DNA of 64,000 nt from Actinomycetota bacterium (GCA_030019255.1 JASEFK010000004.1:151569-215568); one strand, 5' to 3'; shown: positions 11,240 through 21,460, counted from the stretch's first letter. Notes: a model not told the origin generated them from the sequence alone. Program-made: numbers and translations.

Positions 11240-13714
11240 GTGTTCCAGAGATTCTCGGACCGAGCAAGGCGGGTGGTGGTCCTGGCCCAGGAGGAAGCCC
11301 GCATGCTCAACCATAATTATATCGGCACGGAGCACCTGCTCCTGGGCCTGATACAGGAGGGCGAAGGGGTGGCCGCCAAGGCCCTGGAGTCCATGGGTAT
11401 AAGCCTTGAGGCGGTCCGCAACCAGGTGGAGGAGATCATCGGGCGCGGCAGCACGGCGCCCACGGGACACATCCCCTTCACTCCCCGCGCCAAGAAGGTC
11501 CTCGAGCTTTCCCTGCGGGAGGCCCTGCAGCTGGGACACAACTACATCGGCACGGAACACATCCTGCTGGGCCTCATCCGGGAGGGCGAAGGGGTGGCCG
11601 CCCAGGTGCTCACCAAGCTGGGGGCCGATCTCGACCGGGTGCGCAACCAGGTGGTCCAGCTCCTGACCGGCGCTTCCGCCGCCTCGCGGGAGACCTCCCA
11701 GGTGGGAGAGCCCCCTCCCCAGGGCAACCTCCTGCTGGACCAGTTCGGCCGCAACCTCACCCAGCTGGCCATGCAGAACAAGCTGGATCCGGTCATCGGC
11801 CGGGAGAAGGAGATAGAGAGGGTCATGCAGGTCCTCTCCCGCCGCACCAAGAACAACCCCGTGCTCATCGGCGAGCCGGGAGTGGGCAAGACGGCGGTGG
11901 TGGAGGGGTTTGCCCAGAAGATAGTGAACAACGAAGTTCCACAGATCCTGGCGGGGAAGCAGCTATACACCCTGGACCTGGGGGCCCTGGTGGCCGGATC
12001 CCGCTACCGGGGCGATTTCGAGGAACGCCTCAAGAAGGTGGTCAAGGAGATACGCAGCCGCGGGGACATCATCCTCTTCATCGACGAGCTGCATAACCTG
12101 GTGGGCGCGGGCGCGGCGGAGGGGGCCATTGACGCCGCCTCCATCCTCAAGCCGGCCCTGGCCCGGGGCGAGCTCCAAACCATCGGGGCCACTACCCTGG
12201 ACGAGTACCGCAAGCACCTGGAGAAGGACGCCGCCCTGGAGCGGCGCTTCCAGCCCATCCTGGTGGAGGAGCCCACCGTGGAGCAGACCATCGAGATCCT
12301 CAAGGGGCTCCGCGACCGCTACGAGGCCCACCACCGGGTGGCCATCACCGACGGCGCCCTGGTGGCGGCGGCCAGGCTGGCCAGCCGCTACATCACCGAC
12401 CGCTTCCTACCGGACAAGGCCATAGACCTCATCGACGAGGCGGCCTCCCGGCTGCGCATCAAGGCCATGACCGCTCCCCCCGACTTCCGGGAGCTGGAGG
12501 AGAAGTTGCAGAAGGTGCGCCAGGAGAAACAGGCGGCTATAGCCGCCCAGGAGTTCGAGAAGGCGGCCAGCCTGCGGGACCGGGAGAAGGAAATCCTCAA
12601 GGAGATGGAGCAGCTGGAGGAGGACTGGAAGCTCCCCCTCGGCTCGCATCAGCTCCAGGTGACCGAGGACGATATCGCCGACATCCTCTCCTCCTGGACA
12701 GGGATACCGGTCAGCCAGCTCACCGAGGAGGAGAGCAGCAAGCTCCTGCGCATGGAGGAGGAGCTGCACAAGCGTATCGTGGGCCAGGACGAGGCGGTGA
12801 AGGCGGTCTCGCGCTCCATACGGAGGGCCAGGTCCGGCCTCAAGGACCCTAAGAGGCCCAGCGGTTCCTTCATCTTCCTGGGCCCCTCCGGGGTGGGGAA
12901 GACGGAGCTGGCGCGCGCCCTGGCCGAGTTCCTCTTCGGAGACGAGTCGGCCCTCATCCAGATCGACATGTCCGAGTACATGGAGAAGCACGCCGTGTCC
13001 CGCCTGGTGGGTTCGCCGCCGGGCTACGTGGGCTACGAGGAGGGCGGGCAGCTTACGGAGGCGGTGCGGCGCAAGCCCTTCAGCGTGGTGCTCCTGGACG
13101 AGATCGAGAAGGCCCACCCGGATGCCTTTAACATGCTCCTCCAGATACTGGAGGACGGGCGCCTGACCGATTCCCAGGGGCACAAGGTGGACTTCCGCAA
13201 CACCATCGTCATCATGACCTCCAACCTGGGGGCCAGGGATATCAGCAAGGGCACCTCCCTTGGCTTCACGGCCAGGAAGGACGAGGGGCTGGACTACGAG
13301 AAGATGAAGGAGCGTGTGCTCTCGGAGCTCAAGAGGACCTTCCGTCCCGAGCTGCTCAACCGCATCGACGACGTGATCGTCTTCCACGAGCTCACCCACG
13401 AGCAGATCAAGCAGATCGTTGACCTGCTCATGAAGCGGGTCAAGGACCAGCTGGCGGAGCAGGAGATGGAGCTCATCCTCTCGGAGGATGCCAAGGAGGT
13501 CCTGGTCAAGGAGGGTTATGACCCCGTGTACGGGGCCAGGCCCCTGCGCCGGGCCATCCAGAAACTCATCGAGGACCCGCTCTCGGAGAAGATACTGGCC
13601 AAGGAGTTCCAGCCCGGCTCCACCATCCTGGTGGCGGCGGACGAGGAGGGCCGGATAACCTTCGAGAAGGTGCAGGCGCCGGAGAGCGGAGCGGATATCG
13701 TCCAGTTAACATGA
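11240..13714 (+). CDS. clpC: ATP-dependent Clp protease ATPase subunit ClpC
   Basis: An 824-residue AAA+ unfoldase that feeds substrates to ClpP. Two N-terminal Clp repeats with the [14 protein letters not shown] pattern occur near residues 25 and 100. AAA1 has Walker A GEPGVGKT at 211-218, a UVR-type linker ([21 protein letters not shown]) precedes AAA2, and AAA2 has GPSGVGKT at 548-555. The GTG start has a good GGAGG site. Neither ctsR nor mcsAB is adjacent, so control differs from Bacillus. The gene stands alone and is followed by a terminator. Confidence 0.97.
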   Translation: MFQRFSDRARRVVVLAQEEARMLNHNYIGTEHLLLGLIQEGEGVAAKALESMGISLEAVRNQVEEIIGRGSTAPTGHIPFTPRAKKVLELSLREALQLGHNYIGTEHILLGLIREGEGVAAQVLTKLGADLDRVRNQVVQLLTGASAASRETSQVGEPPPQGNLLLDQFGRNLTQLAMQNKLDPVIGREKEIERVMQVLSRRTKNNPVLIGEPGVGKTAVVEGFAQKIVNNEVPQILAGKQLYTLDLGALVAGSRYRGDFEERLKKVVKEIRSRGDIILFIDELHNLVGAGAAEGAIDAASILKPALARGELQTIGATTLDEYRKHLEKDAALERRFQPILVEEPTVEQTIEILKGLRDRYEAHHRVAITDGALVAAARLASRYITDRFLPDKAIDLIDEAASRLRIKAMTAPPDFRELEEKLQKVRQEKQAAIAAQEFEKAASLRDREKEILKEMEQLEEDWKLPLGSHQLQVTEDDIADILSSWTGIPVSQLTEEESSKLLRMEEELHKRIVGQDEAVKAVSRSIRRARSGLKDPKRPSGSFIFLGPSGVGKTELARALAEFLFGDESALIQIDMSEYMEKHAVSRLVGSPPGYVGYEEGGQLTEAVRRKPFSVVLLDEIEKAHPDAFNMLLQILEDGRLTDSQGHKVDFRNTIVIMTSNLGARDISKGTSLGFTARKDEGLDYEKMKERVLSELKRTFRPELLNRIDDVIVFHELTHEQIKQIVDLLMKRVKDQLAEQEMELILSEDAKEVLVKEGYDPVYGARPLRRAIQKLIEDPLSEKILAKEFQPGSTILVAADEEGRITFEKVQAPESGADIVQLT

Positions 13715-13726
13715 GCAGAGGACACC

Positions 13727-13775
13727 GGGGCCGGATCCCGCGTATGTCATATACCTGTGCGGGGTCCGGCCCTTT
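13727..13775 (+). terminator. Rho-independent terminator after clpC
   Basis: Arms at 13727-13741 and 13759-13772 can form a G+C-rich stem of about 14 bp with one imperfect pair, followed by TTTCCCTT. It lies 13 bases after the clpC stop and also faces the convergent small membrane gene, so it may work in both directions. Confidence 0.72.
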
Positions 13776-13883
13776 CCCTTGCCGCGTTGCCGGCGGGGCG
13801 CATGACGGCGTCCTGCGGGGGGATTCGAAGGCCGACGCTACGTCCCGTTCCCTTCCGCTTTTCCGGTTACCGCAAGGGCGGGC

Positions 13884-14249
13884 TTAACCCAGTGCCAGGC
13901 ACAGGAGGAGGAGCAGGAGGAAGGCCGCCAGCTCCACCGTGCCGGAGCGGGTTCCACTGTGGGTGAAGTGATAGAGGCTCAGGGCCAGGTAGACGAGGGA
14001 GACGAGAGCCAGCCAGCCCCTCGCTGCCAGGTGCGTCCGGCGCCATGAAGGCGAGGATTGCCGGCGGTGCGCCTCCCAGGCCAGGTAGGACAGGAGCATT
14101 ACCCACAGGGAGAGCGCCATCTCCACCAGGCCCGACTTCCATCCCTCCGTGGCCAGGTGGTATGTCGCCACCCGCAGGTTGAAGAGGACGAAAACGGCCA
14201 GCAGGACGATGACCGCGGTTGTTTTTGCCTTCTTCCCTCTACCGCTCAT
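13884..14249 (-). CDS. Small membrane protein of unknown function
   Basis: A 121-residue protein I do not recognise. From the ATG at 14249 it reads MSGRGKKAKTTAVIVLLAVFVLF, a short basic N-terminus leading into a hydrophobic helix. Further hydrophobic segments are at about residues 37-55, 75-95 and 100-120, giving three or four membrane spans. The ribosome site is weak. It is convergent with clpC and divergent from radA. The open frame continues upstream without membrane character, which argues for the shorter protein. It could be a non-coding frame, but the alternation of basic loops and helices looks protein-like. Confidence 0.55.
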   Translation of the reverse strand: MSGRGKKAKTTAVIVLLAVFVLFNLRVATYHLATEGWKSGLVEMALSLWVMLLSYLAWEAHRRQSSPSWRRTHLAARGWLALVSLVYLALSLYHFTHSGTRSGTVELAAFLLLLLLCLALG

Positions 14250-14335
14250 GTCACCAATCCCATATCCGGGAGCACCAAGGAAAATTAAAGCAGAAAGCTT
14301 AGGCCCGTCTCCCGTTTTCTGACACTGGCGGCGTC

Positions 14336-14341
14336 TATAAT
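14336..14341 (+). promoter_or_regulatory. Candidate -10 element for radA
   Basis: A perfect TATAAT lies 37 bases before the radA ATG. The best -35 candidate (TTTTCT, 14315-14320) is weak and only 15 bases away, so this is a tentative call. Confidence 0.4.
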
Positions 14342-14377
14342 CCGGTTGACGGCGGACGATGGAACGAGAAGCGGGAC

Positions 14378-15739
14378 ATGAAGGCGGGGAAAACGTTTTA
14401 CGTTTGCTCGGAATGCGGGGAGAGCTCGGCACAGTGGCTGGGGCGCTGTCCCGCCTGCGGCAGCTTCGGGACCATGTTGAAGGAGAGCCCGGAACCTCGC
14501 GGACAACGTTCCACGCTTTCCGCGGCCAGGCCCCTGCGCATGGTGGAGCTGGGCGACGAGGCTCCCCGGCTGCGGGTGGGGATCCCGGAACTGGACCGGG
14601 TGCTCGGCGGAGGCGCGGTCCCAGGTTCCCTGGTGCTGCTGGGAGGCGAGCCCGGCATAGGCAAGTCCACCCTGCTGCTCCAGGCGGCGCATGCTTTGAG
14701 CGTGGGCGGCGCGAGGGTGCTTCTGGTCAGCGGCGAGGAGTCCGCCGCCCAGATCGCTTCCCGCGCCCGGCGCATCGGCTGCCTCCATCCGGACCTCTAC
14801 CTCCTGTGCGAGACGGACCTGGGAAGGGTGGAGGAAGCCGTCTGGGAGCTGGAGCCCCGGGTGGTGGTCATGGATTCCCTCCAGACGGTGCGCTGCCCGG
14901 AGGTGGATTCCGCTCCGGGAGGCGTGAACCAGATGCGGGAGAGCGTCCTGCGCCTCCAGGTCCTGGCCAAGGAGAGCGGGGCCGCGGTTTTCCTGGTGGG
15001 ACACGTGACCAAGGAAGGTCTTCTCGCCGGACCCCGCCTGGTGGAGCACATGGTGGACTGCGTCCTCTACTTCGAGGGGGAGCGTTTCGACTCCCTGCGA
15101 GTTCTGCGGGCGGTGAAGAACCGCTTCGGTTCCGTGAGCGAGGTGGGCATCTTCGAGATGACCGACGGCGGGCTCCGGGAAGTGGAGGACCCCTCCCGCC
15201 ATTTCCTGGACCGGCGCTCCGAGCCGGTGTCCGGGACGGCGGCGGCGGTGGTCATGGAAGGCCGACGTCCCCTGGTGGTGGAGGTGCAGGCCCTGGTGGT
15301 GCCCTCCAGGCTTCCCACCCCCAAGAGGATCTCCACGGGTATCGACCACCGGCGGCTGGCCATCGACGTGGCGGTGCTGGAGAGAAAGGGCAGGATAAAA
15401 CTGGAAGACCGTGACGTTTACGTTGGCATCTCGGGCGGCCTGCGCATCGTGGAACCGGCCCTGGACCTGGCGGTATGCGCTGCGGTAGCCTCCTCGCGCC
15501 GGGACAGGGCCCTGCCTCCGGGGACTGTGCTGGTGGGGGAGGTGAGCCTGACGGGCGAGGTACGGCCCGTATCCAGGATGGAGGAGAGGCTGCGGGAGGC
15601 CTCGCGCCTGGGTTTCTCCACCGCCATCCTTTCCGCCAGGTCGCAGCAGGGCGCCCGCCACCTCGATCTGGATATCGTGGAGGTGGACGACGTGAGGGAG
15701 GCCCTGACGCGCCTGGGGGTCTATGCAGCGGACCGTTGA
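14378..15739 (+). CDS. radA: DNA repair protein RadA (Sms)
   Basis: A 453-residue RecA-like ATPase acting in recombination and branch migration. An N-terminal C4 zinc finger (CSECGESSAQWLGRCPAC) is followed by Walker A GEPGIGKS at residues 90-97, the RadA-specific KNRFG motif at 247-251, and a C-terminal Lon-like domain with GEVSLTGEVRPV. Length is typical. It opens the radA-disA-carD-yacL-ispDF series. In Bacillus, RadA and DisA act together at DNA damage, which fits the adjacency here. Confidence 0.96.
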   Translation: MKAGKTFYVCSECGESSAQWLGRCPACGSFGTMLKESPEPRGQRSTLSAARPLRMVELGDEAPRLRVGIPELDRVLGGGAVPGSLVLLGGEPGIGKSTLLLQAAHALSVGGARVLLVSGEESAAQIASRARRIGCLHPDLYLLCETDLGRVEEAVWELEPRVVVMDSLQTVRCPEVDSAPGGVNQMRESVLRLQVLAKESGAAVFLVGHVTKEGLLAGPRLVEHMVDCVLYFEGERFDSLRVLRAVKNRFGSVSEVGIFEMTDGGLREVEDPSRHFLDRRSEPVSGTAAAVVMEGRRPLVVEVQALVVPSRLPTPKRISTGIDHRRLAIDVAVLERKGRIKLEDRDVYVGISGGLRIVEPALDLAVCAAVASSRRDRALPPGTVLVGEVSLTGEVRPVSRMEERLREASRLGFSTAILSARSQQGARHLDLDIVEVDDVREALTRLGVYAADR

Positions 15740-15861
15740 ACCGACATCGCGCGCTCCCTTTCCCCGTCACCCGGAACGAGCCTCGATTTTCAGGTATCTT
15801 CCGGTATGATATAAAGATTTTGGTAACCCAGCTTCGCGAAGCCTTATCCGAAAAGGGGACC

Positions 15862-16935
15862 ATGGAAGGATATAGGAAGGACCGGGATTTCCTCCACCTG
15901 CTGCGCCTGATCGCCCCGGGCACCGAGCTCCGGGAGGGATTGGGACGTATTATCTCCTCTCACCTCGGGGCCCTCATCGTGGTGGGTGATGACGAGAAGG
16001 TCCTGGAGGTGGTCAATGGCGGGGTGAACATCGACTGCGAGTTTAGCGCTGCCAGTTTATACCAGGTGGCCAAGATGGACGGGGCGGTCATCCTGGACGA
16101 GGATTTGAGCCGCATCCGTTTCGCCAACGTGCACCTGGTTCCCGACCCCTCCATACCCACCTCGGAGAGCGGAACCCGCCACCGCACCGCGGAAAGGGTG
16201 GCCCGCCAGACGGACAAGCTGGTCATCGCGGTTTCCGAGCGCATGGAAAGAGTTACCATGTACAAGGGTGACTGGAGCCACGTTGTCCTTCCCGTACGCG
16301 TCCTCATCAGCAAGGCCAACCAAGCCCTGCAGACCCTGGAGAAATACAAGTCGCGCCTGGACCAGGTTTCGGCGACCCTGAGCGCCCTGGAGTTCGAGGA
16401 CCTGGTAAGCCTGCAGGACGTGGTGAGCGTGCTGCAGAGGGCGGAGATGATGCAGAGGATCGCCGAGGAAATAAGGGTGTACCTGGCCGAGCTGGGCGTG
16501 GAGGGCAGGCTGATAGAGCTCCAGCTCGAGGAGCTCATGACTGGGGTGGAGAGGGAGAAGAAAAACGTCATCCGCGATTACCGTCCGGAGGGAGGGAAAA
16601 CGGCGGAAGCCGTGGAGCGCAGCCTGGGCCTGTTGAGCGAGGAGGAGCTCCTGCACCTCACCAGCGTGGCCCAGGCGCTGGGCTATTCCGGTGTGCATGA
16701 CGAGCTGGACCTGCCGCTTAGACCGCGCGGTTACCGGCTCCTGGAGAGGATTCCGCGCCTCCCTAGCTCGGTGGTGGAGAGGCTGGTGAAGAACTTCGGG
16801 GACCTCCAGAGCATAATGCAAGCCTCGGAGAAGATGCTGGAGGGAGTGGAGGGGGTCGGCAAAGCCCGCGCGCGGGCCGTAAAAGACGGCCTGCGGCGCA
16901 TCGCCGAGGCCTCGCTGGTGGAGAGGTACGCCTGA
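15862..16935 (+). CDS. disA: DNA integrity scanning diadenylate cyclase DisA
   Basis: A 357-residue enzyme that makes c-di-AMP from two ATP while scanning DNA. The DAC domain has the DGA motif at residues 73-75 and RHR at 106-108, positions close to those in Bacillus DisA. A helical linker follows, then a C-terminal helix-hairpin-helix domain (LEGVEGVGKARARAVKDGL). The frame is open far upstream, overlapping radA in another frame, but the ATG at 15862 fits the family start. An in-frame TTG with a TATGATATAA-like sequence before it is an alternative start about 14 codons upstream. Confidence 0.95.
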   Translation: MEGYRKDRDFLHLLRLIAPGTELREGLGRIISSHLGALIVVGDDEKVLEVVNGGVNIDCEFSAASLYQVAKMDGAVILDEDLSRIRFANVHLVPDPSIPTSESGTRHRTAERVARQTDKLVIAVSERMERVTMYKGDWSHVVLPVRVLISKANQALQTLEKYKSRLDQVSATLSALEFEDLVSLQDVVSVLQRAEMMQRIAEEIRVYLAELGVEGRLIELQLEELMTGVEREKKNVIRDYRPEGGKTAEAVERSLGLLSEEELLHLTSVAQALGYSGVHDELDLPLRPRGYRLLERIPRLPSSVVERLVKNFGDLQSIMQASEKMLEGVEGVGKARARAVKDGLRRIAEASLVERYA

Positions 16936-17007
16936 CGCGCGGCAGGCGAAAAATGCCTCCGGAAGCTGCAATTACTAGGTTTGGCAATTTATTCCATATA
17001 GCTCCGT

Positions 17008-17037
17008 TTGACACACGCAAAAACGCCCTCCTATAAT
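17008..17037 (+). promoter_or_regulatory. Consensus promoter before the 17.1 kb Cys-motif gene
   Basis: A perfect TTGACA (17008-17013) and a perfect TATAAT (17032-17037) are 18 bases apart, directly before the small Cys-motif gene. A second, weaker pair (TTGGCA at 16981, TATAGC near 16997) overlaps it upstream. This is the strongest consensus match in the window. Confidence 0.82.
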
Positions 17038-17066
17038 TACTTATAAGGAAAAGCGGAGGTCTTCAG

Positions 17067-17462
17067 ATGCGGGAAGCCGATTGCGCCGAGTTTCAGAAGA
17101 CGGTATCCGAACACCTGGTTCGCAATCGCAGCATTCTGGACGTCATGACCAAGCTTCAGGACGCCGCCACCAGGGTGAACCGGGCGTTGGCCAAGACGGT
17201 CACTTCCTGTGGTTGCCTGCGCATCGAGGCCAGCAAGCAGGAACTGCCCCCCGATGTAAGTTTTTCCCATGTGGCCAATTACGTGAAGAGCCACATCGAG
17301 GGAAAACTCTGCCCCAACTGCGCGGATGTCATCGAGACCGAGCTGGGGAACGCGCTGTTCTACCTGGCGGCCATCTGTTGTCTGCTGGATCTGGATTTCA
17401 AGAGCGTTCTGGAAAGGGAAAACGATCGGATAAAGACCCTGGGAGTTTACAGCCTTACCTGA
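17067..17462 (+). CDS. Small conserved protein of the disA-carD interval (possible DUF1573-type)
   Basis: A 131-residue soluble protein. It is predicted helical, with Cys at TSCGCLRIEA (about residues 46-55) and a CPNC pair near residues 82-85, which could bind a metal or form a redox pair. I recall similar short proteins, sometimes labelled DUF1573, between disA and carD in Clostridia; that recollection is not a database result. The pattern LGNALFYLAAICCLLDLDF suggests a helical, MazG-like bundle. A GGAGG site precedes the ATG, and the promoter at 17008-17037 is very strong for an unknown gene. Confidence 0.8.
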   Translation: MREADCAEFQKTVSEHLVRNRSILDVMTKLQDAATRVNRALAKTVTSCGCLRIEASKQELPPDVSFSHVANYVKSHIEGKLCPNCADVIETELGNALFYLAAICCLLDLDFKSVLERENDRIKTLGVYSLT

Positions 17463-17639
17463 AGGCGGCGGGAAGGCCGTGGCGGCTGATTTCCGGGTTC
17501 AACGGCAGAAGATGCAGTAGATGAGGTACCTGGCCGTAACGTTGTGAGTCCAGACCCCAAGATAGCCACCCCGTTTCCACGAGGTCACCGAGGCATGGAA
17601 GGGGCTGGGCCATTCGGTATGTCTGGAGAGGTGATAGGC

Positions 17640-18125
17640 ATGTTCAAGGTAGGAGACGTAGTCGTTTATCCCCAGCACGGAGCGGGCGTCATCGAGGAGG
17701 TGACCGAGACCCTGGTGGAGGGGGAAAAGAGGACCTATTTCGTCCTCCGCATGTGCCAGGGAAACCTCAAGGTTATGGTGCCCGCGGACAACACGGAGGA
17801 AGTGGGCCTCCGGAAGGTGATAAGCAAGGAAGAAGTGAACAAGGTCTTCGAGGTCCTTAGCGCGGAATGCACTCCCATGCCCAGCAACTGGAATCACCGC
17901 TACAAGAAGAACCGGGACAAGCTGCGCAGCGGGGATATCTTCCAGGTGGCCGAGGTGGTCCGCAACCTCACGGTGAGGGACATGGAGAAGGGACTTTCCT
18001 CCGGCGAAAAGCGCATGCTAAACCAGGCGCGCGAGATACTGGCCAGCGAGCTCATGTACGCGGTGGAGGTGGAAGTCGACGAAGCCCTGCGCATGATCGA
18101 GGAGGTCTTCACCTCGCCTTCCTGA
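17640..18125 (+). CDS. carD: CarD-family transcription regulator
   Basis: A 161-residue RNA polymerase-binding regulator that stabilises open complexes, notably at rRNA promoters in mycobacteria. The N-terminal Tudor-like domain starts MFKVGDVVVYPQHGAGVIEEV; the C-terminal helical domain carries NWNHRYKKNRDKLRSGDIFQVAEVVRNL and ends in an acidic helix. I chose the ATG at 17640 because GGAGAGGTG lies 7 bases upstream and the family begins at FKVGD; the frame is open to 17544. Its place between disA and yacL is a conserved neighbourhood. Confidence 0.95.
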   Translation: MFKVGDVVVYPQHGAGVIEEVTETLVEGEKRTYFVLRMCQGNLKVMVPADNTEEVGLRKVISKEEVNKVFEVLSAECTPMPSNWNHRYKKNRDKLRSGDIFQVAEVVRNLTVRDMEKGLSSGEKRMLNQAREILASELMYAVEVEVDEALRMIEEVFTSPS

Positions 18126-18268
18126 TTCCGGAGCGGGGGTGTTATTATTTCCTTGTCAACCCTTCGCCGGTTTTTCATCATCGGTTTCATTCGACGGTGG
18201 GGGAAAGTGGGGCGATGTAATGGGAAGGAAAGGAGGGTTGCCTCACCCCGGAAGGGAGAACTGGGTTC

Positions 18269-19336
18269 ATGGTAGTCCTGATCGTCCGGCTGATATTCAT
18301 GATCGTCGGAGGGATCGGGGGCTACGAGCTCGGGGAGCTGATGGAGCGGTCCTACCTCCAGAAGCTGGATCCCACCTATTCCATCATCGGCTTCATAGTA
18401 TCCATCATCGTCTGCGTGGGATTGGGCTTCGTCATCGGGGGGGCCGCCGGAAGGTACACCGCCAAGCTGCTTAACCGCTTCGAGGTGGCCATCCAGGACA
18501 TACCGGGCACCGACCTGCTCATGGGCGCGGTGGGCATCATCGCCGGCTTCCTGATCGCCTTTCTGCCCTCGATGATCCTCTTCCGCTCCTACCCGGGGTG
18601 GCTTTTCGCCCTCGTCCTCTACGCGGTATGCGGGATCATAGGCTACATCGTGGCCGTCCAGAAGAAGGACGACCTTCTCGCGCTGTTCCGCCCCTCCCGC
18701 TTTTCCACCGCCGCGGAGGGGGAGAGGAGGGCAGTGGCCGCCCGCATCCTGGACACCAGCGCCATCGTGGATGGGCGCATCGCGGACATCTGCCTCACCG
18801 GTTTCCTGGAGGGCCAGCTGGTGGTCCCCCGCTTCGTCCTCAACGAGCTCCAGGCGGTGGCCGATTCGGAGGACCCCCTGAAGAGGAACCGGGGGCGAAG
18901 GGGCCTGGAGGTGCTCAACGCCCTGCAGCGGCAGGAACGCGTGGAGGTGCGCATAGAGGAGAGGGATTTCCCCGAGCTCTCCGGCGTGGACACCAAGCTG
19001 GTGGCCCTGGCCAAGGCGCTGAACCTCCCCATCATGACCACCGACTTCAACCTCAACAAGATCGCGGAGCTCCAGGGGGTAAGGGTTCTCAACGTCAATG
19101 AGCTGGCCAATTCCCTGAAACCCGTGGTCCTTCCCGGGGAGACCCTCACCCTGACCGTCATACGGGAGGGGAAGGAGCCCGGGCAGGGAGTGGGCTACCT
19201 GGACGATGGGACCATGGTGGTGGTGGAAGGGGGAAAGAAATACATCGGCAAGGAGGTCCGGACCGTGGTCACCAGCACCCTGCAGACCGCGGCGGGAAGG
19301 ATGATCTTCGCCTCCCTCGGGGACCGTCAGGGATGA
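18269..19336 (+). CDS. PIN/TRAM domain membrane protein (YacL-like)
   Basis: A 355-residue membrane protein with four predicted helices in residues 1-130. A PIN nuclease-like domain begins at [12 protein letters not shown] (first acidic residue of the active site; others in [10 protein letters not shown] and TDFNLNKIA), and a C-terminal TRAM domain follows (about residues 290-350, [19 protein letters not shown]). The build matches Bacillus YacL, whose precise substrate is not established. An AAGGGAG site precedes the ATG. It sits between carD and ispD, as in many Gram-positive genomes. Confidence 0.93.
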   Translation: MVVLIVRLIFMIVGGIGGYELGELMERSYLQKLDPTYSIIGFIVSIIVCVGLGFVIGGAAGRYTAKLLNRFEVAIQDIPGTDLLMGAVGIIAGFLIAFLPSMILFRSYPGWLFALVLYAVCGIIGYIVAVQKKDDLLALFRPSRFSTAAEGERRAVAARILDTSAIVDGRIADICLTGFLEGQLVVPRFVLNELQAVADSEDPLKRNRGRRGLEVLNALQRQERVEVRIEERDFPELSGVDTKLVALAKALNLPIMTTDFNLNKIAELQGVRVLNVNELANSLKPVVLPGETLTLTVIREGKEPGQGVGYLDDGTMVVVEGGKKYIGKEVRTVVTSTLQTAAGRMIFASLGDRQG

Positions 19337-19466
19337 GGATCGGGCGATTCCACCGGCGCTTGGCTTGAAGTGGATTATGCCGGGAATGTGGAAAGCGGAC
19401 GCAGGCGGCGGAGGGAGGCGGGGGTCGGGAGAGGATTGAGGCGCGGGGAAGGAGGTTTGACCGGAA

Positions 19467-20192
19467 GTGAAGGCCGGAGCCGTGGTGGCCGGAGCGGGAA
19501 GGGGAGAGAGGGTCGGCCTGCCGGAGGGAAAGCAGTTTCACAGGCTGGCCGGCATTCCCATCCTGGCGCGTTCCCTCCTCAACCTGGAGGCGGTGGAGGA
19601 GATCGAGGAGATCGTCCTGGTGGTCAACGCCGACGAGATACGGCGCGCCGAGGAGGAGATCGTTTCCGCTTACGGCCTGCGCAAGGTGAGCATGGTGGTG
19701 GCGGGCGGGGAATACCGCCAGGAGTCGGTGTTCAACGCCCTGCGTTCCATCTCCGGCCCCGTGGATTACATGGTGATCCACGACGGAGCCCGCCCCCTAG
19801 CCACCCCGGAGCTTTTCCGCAGGACCTTGAAGGCGTTGCGCGACGCGGAATGCGAGGGGGTCATAACCGCCGTGCCGGTGGTAGACACGGTCAAGGAGGT
19901 GGAGGGAGGCTGGGTGTTGAGGACTCCCGACCGGCGGCGCCTCTGGGCGGTGCAGACCCCGCAGTGTTTCCGGGCCCAGGCCCTGCTGGACGCCCACGAA
20001 CGGGCCTTCCGGGAGGGGGTTTGGGCCACCGATGACGCCGCCCTGCTGGAGAGGTACCGCTACCGGGTGCGCGTGGTGGAGGGGGAAGTGACCAACATAA
20101 AGATCACCTATCCCTCGGACATCCTCGTCGCCGAGGCGCTGCTGGAGAAGGGAGGCCTGCAGGTTGTCGTGCCGGGTGGGTCTGGGGTTTGA
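19467..20192 (+). CDS. ispD: 2-C-methyl-D-erythritol 4-phosphate cytidylyltransferase
   Basis: A 241-residue MEP-pathway enzyme that joins CTP and MEP to give CDP-ME for isoprenoid synthesis. The nucleotide loop reads AGAGRGERVGLPEGKQF, and VIHDGARPL and VPVVDTVKEV are family signatures; TDDAALLE also fits. GTG is used as start; the nearest AAGGAGG is rather far upstream, so the start may be off by a few codons. It overlaps ispF by 29 bases, indicating coupling. Confidence 0.94.
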   Translation: MKAGAVVAGAGRGERVGLPEGKQFHRLAGIPILARSLLNLEAVEEIEEIVLVVNADEIRRAEEEIVSAYGLRKVSMVVAGGEYRQESVFNALRSISGPVDYMVIHDGARPLATPELFRRTLKALRDAECEGVITAVPVVDTVKEVEGGWVLRTPDRRRLWAVQTPQCFRAQALLDAHERAFREGVWATDDAALLERYRYRVRVVEGEVTNIKITYPSDILVAEALLEKGGLQVVVPGGSGV

Positions 20193-20652
20193 CGCTCACT
20201 CCTTCGCGGAGGGGAGGAGGCTGGTCCTGGGAGGGGTGGAGATTCCCCACCACCGGGGCCTGGCCGGCCATTCCGATGCCGATGTGCTGGTGCACGCCCT
20301 CATGGACGCCCTGCTTGGAGCCTGCGGTGAGAGGGACATAGGCGTGAGGTTCCCGGACACCGATCCCACCTTCCGGGATATTTCCAGCCTCGTCCTCCTG
20401 GAGGAGGTCATGGGCGTGGTCTCGGAGCGCGGCTGCCGCGTGGTGAACGTGGACTGCGTGGTTGTGGCCCAGGAGCCCCGCCTGTCACCCCATATAGAGG
20501 AGATGAGGAAGCGCCTGGCCCTCATCCTTCGCGTTCCGGAGAGCAGAGTGGGGATAAAGGCCACCACCACCGAGGGCATGGGCTTCACCGGCCGCGGGGA
20601 GGGAATCGCCGCCGTGGCCGTCGCCCTGGTGGAGGAGAGGACCGAGCCGTGA
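20164..20652 (+). CDS. ispF: 2-C-methyl-D-erythritol 2,4-cyclodiphosphate synthase
   Basis: A 162-residue zinc enzyme acting two steps after IspD. Metal and substrate motifs are GFDAHSF near the N-terminus and GHSDADVLVHALMDALLGA; the C-terminal ATTTEGMGFTGRGEGIAA is the family signature. The start is probably the TTG at 20164, with GGGAGG about 9 bases upstream and inside ispD; an in-frame GTG at 20176 is a shorter option. IspD and IspF adjacent, after yacL, is the common arrangement. Confidence 0.95.
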   Translation: MSCRVGLGFDAHSFAEGRRLVLGGVEIPHHRGLAGHSDADVLVHALMDALLGACGERDIGVRFPDTDPTFRDISSLVLLEEVMGVVSERGCRVVNVDCVVVAQEPRLSPHIEEMRKRLALILRVPESRVGIKATTTEGMGFTGRGEGIAAVAVALVEERTEP

Positions 20653-20902
20653 CCCGGGGCCGCGGGGCAGGGAGCCCTCGCGGAGAAACACGGCGTTAAG
20701 CCGGCGAAAGATTTTTCTATATTGGCACCGGCATGGGCCGGCGACGCTCCCATCCTCGACGTGGGTGGACCGGGGAGGCCGTCGGGAAGCGGGGAAACGA
20801 ACGCGCCGGCGTTCCACACCCGGAGCACTTACCTTTTGGTAAATAATGGTATTATAATATCCATCCGGCGACGATGGGTGTTGTCGGACGTGCGTTGCGA
20901 GC

Positions 20903-21460
20903 TCAGAGACCGAGCCGGTCTGATATCTCCTGCATGGCCTCCAGGGCTAGGGACAGGAACCTCTCCAGCTCGAATCCCGCCCGCTCGCACTCCATGATCA
21001 CCTCGCGGCGGGCTCCCCGGGCGAAGGCCTTTTCCTTCATCCGCCTGCGCAGGGACTGGACCTTTACCCCGGCGAGCTTCTTGTCCGGCAGGACCAGGGC
21101 GGCGGCCACGATGAGCCCGGTCACCGTCTCCGCGGCGGCCAGGGCATGCTGGAAGACCGTTTTCCGCTCGCCCAGCCCCAGCCCTTCGGCGTTGTGCATC
21201 CGTACCGCCTCCACCATCTCAGGGGAAGCACCTCTCTCGCTCAGCAGCCTCGCTGCCGTCTCGCCGTGCACACTCATGTCGTTGCCACAGATTTCCAGGT
21301 CCAGGTCGTGCAGGAGGCCAGCCAGTCCCCAGAGGTCCTCGTCCTCCCCCAGTTCGCGCGCCAGGCGCCGCATCACCGCCTCGGTGGCGTAACAGTGCTT
21401 GCGCAGGTTCTCCGCCTTCAGGTTCTCGTGCAGCAGGCCCAGTGCCTCTTCCCTTCGCAT
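20903..21460 (-). CDS. HD domain phosphohydrolase-like protein
   Basis: A 185-residue protein of the HD superfamily. The metal motif is visible as H...HD...D: KHCYATEAVMRRLA, then GLLHDLDLE, then HGETAARLL, with a later HNAEG. Similar stand-alone HD proteins are often annotated as HDIG hydrolases; the substrate is unknown. I chose the ATG at 21460, preceded by GGAGG 4 bases upstream, rather than the longer frame starting at 21523, whose extra residues are low-complexity. It is convergent with ispF; the 250-base gap between them holds a TATTATAATA palindrome (20850-20859) of unclear meaning. Confidence 0.88.
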   Translation of the reverse strand: MRREEALGLLHENLKAENLRKHCYATEAVMRRLARELGEDEDLWGLAGLLHDLDLEICGNDMSVHGETAARLLSERGASPEMVEAVRMHNAEGLGLGERKTVFQHALAAAETVTGLIVAAALVLPDKKLAGVKVQSLRRRMKEKAFARGARREVIMECERAGFELERFLSLALEAMQEISDRLGL

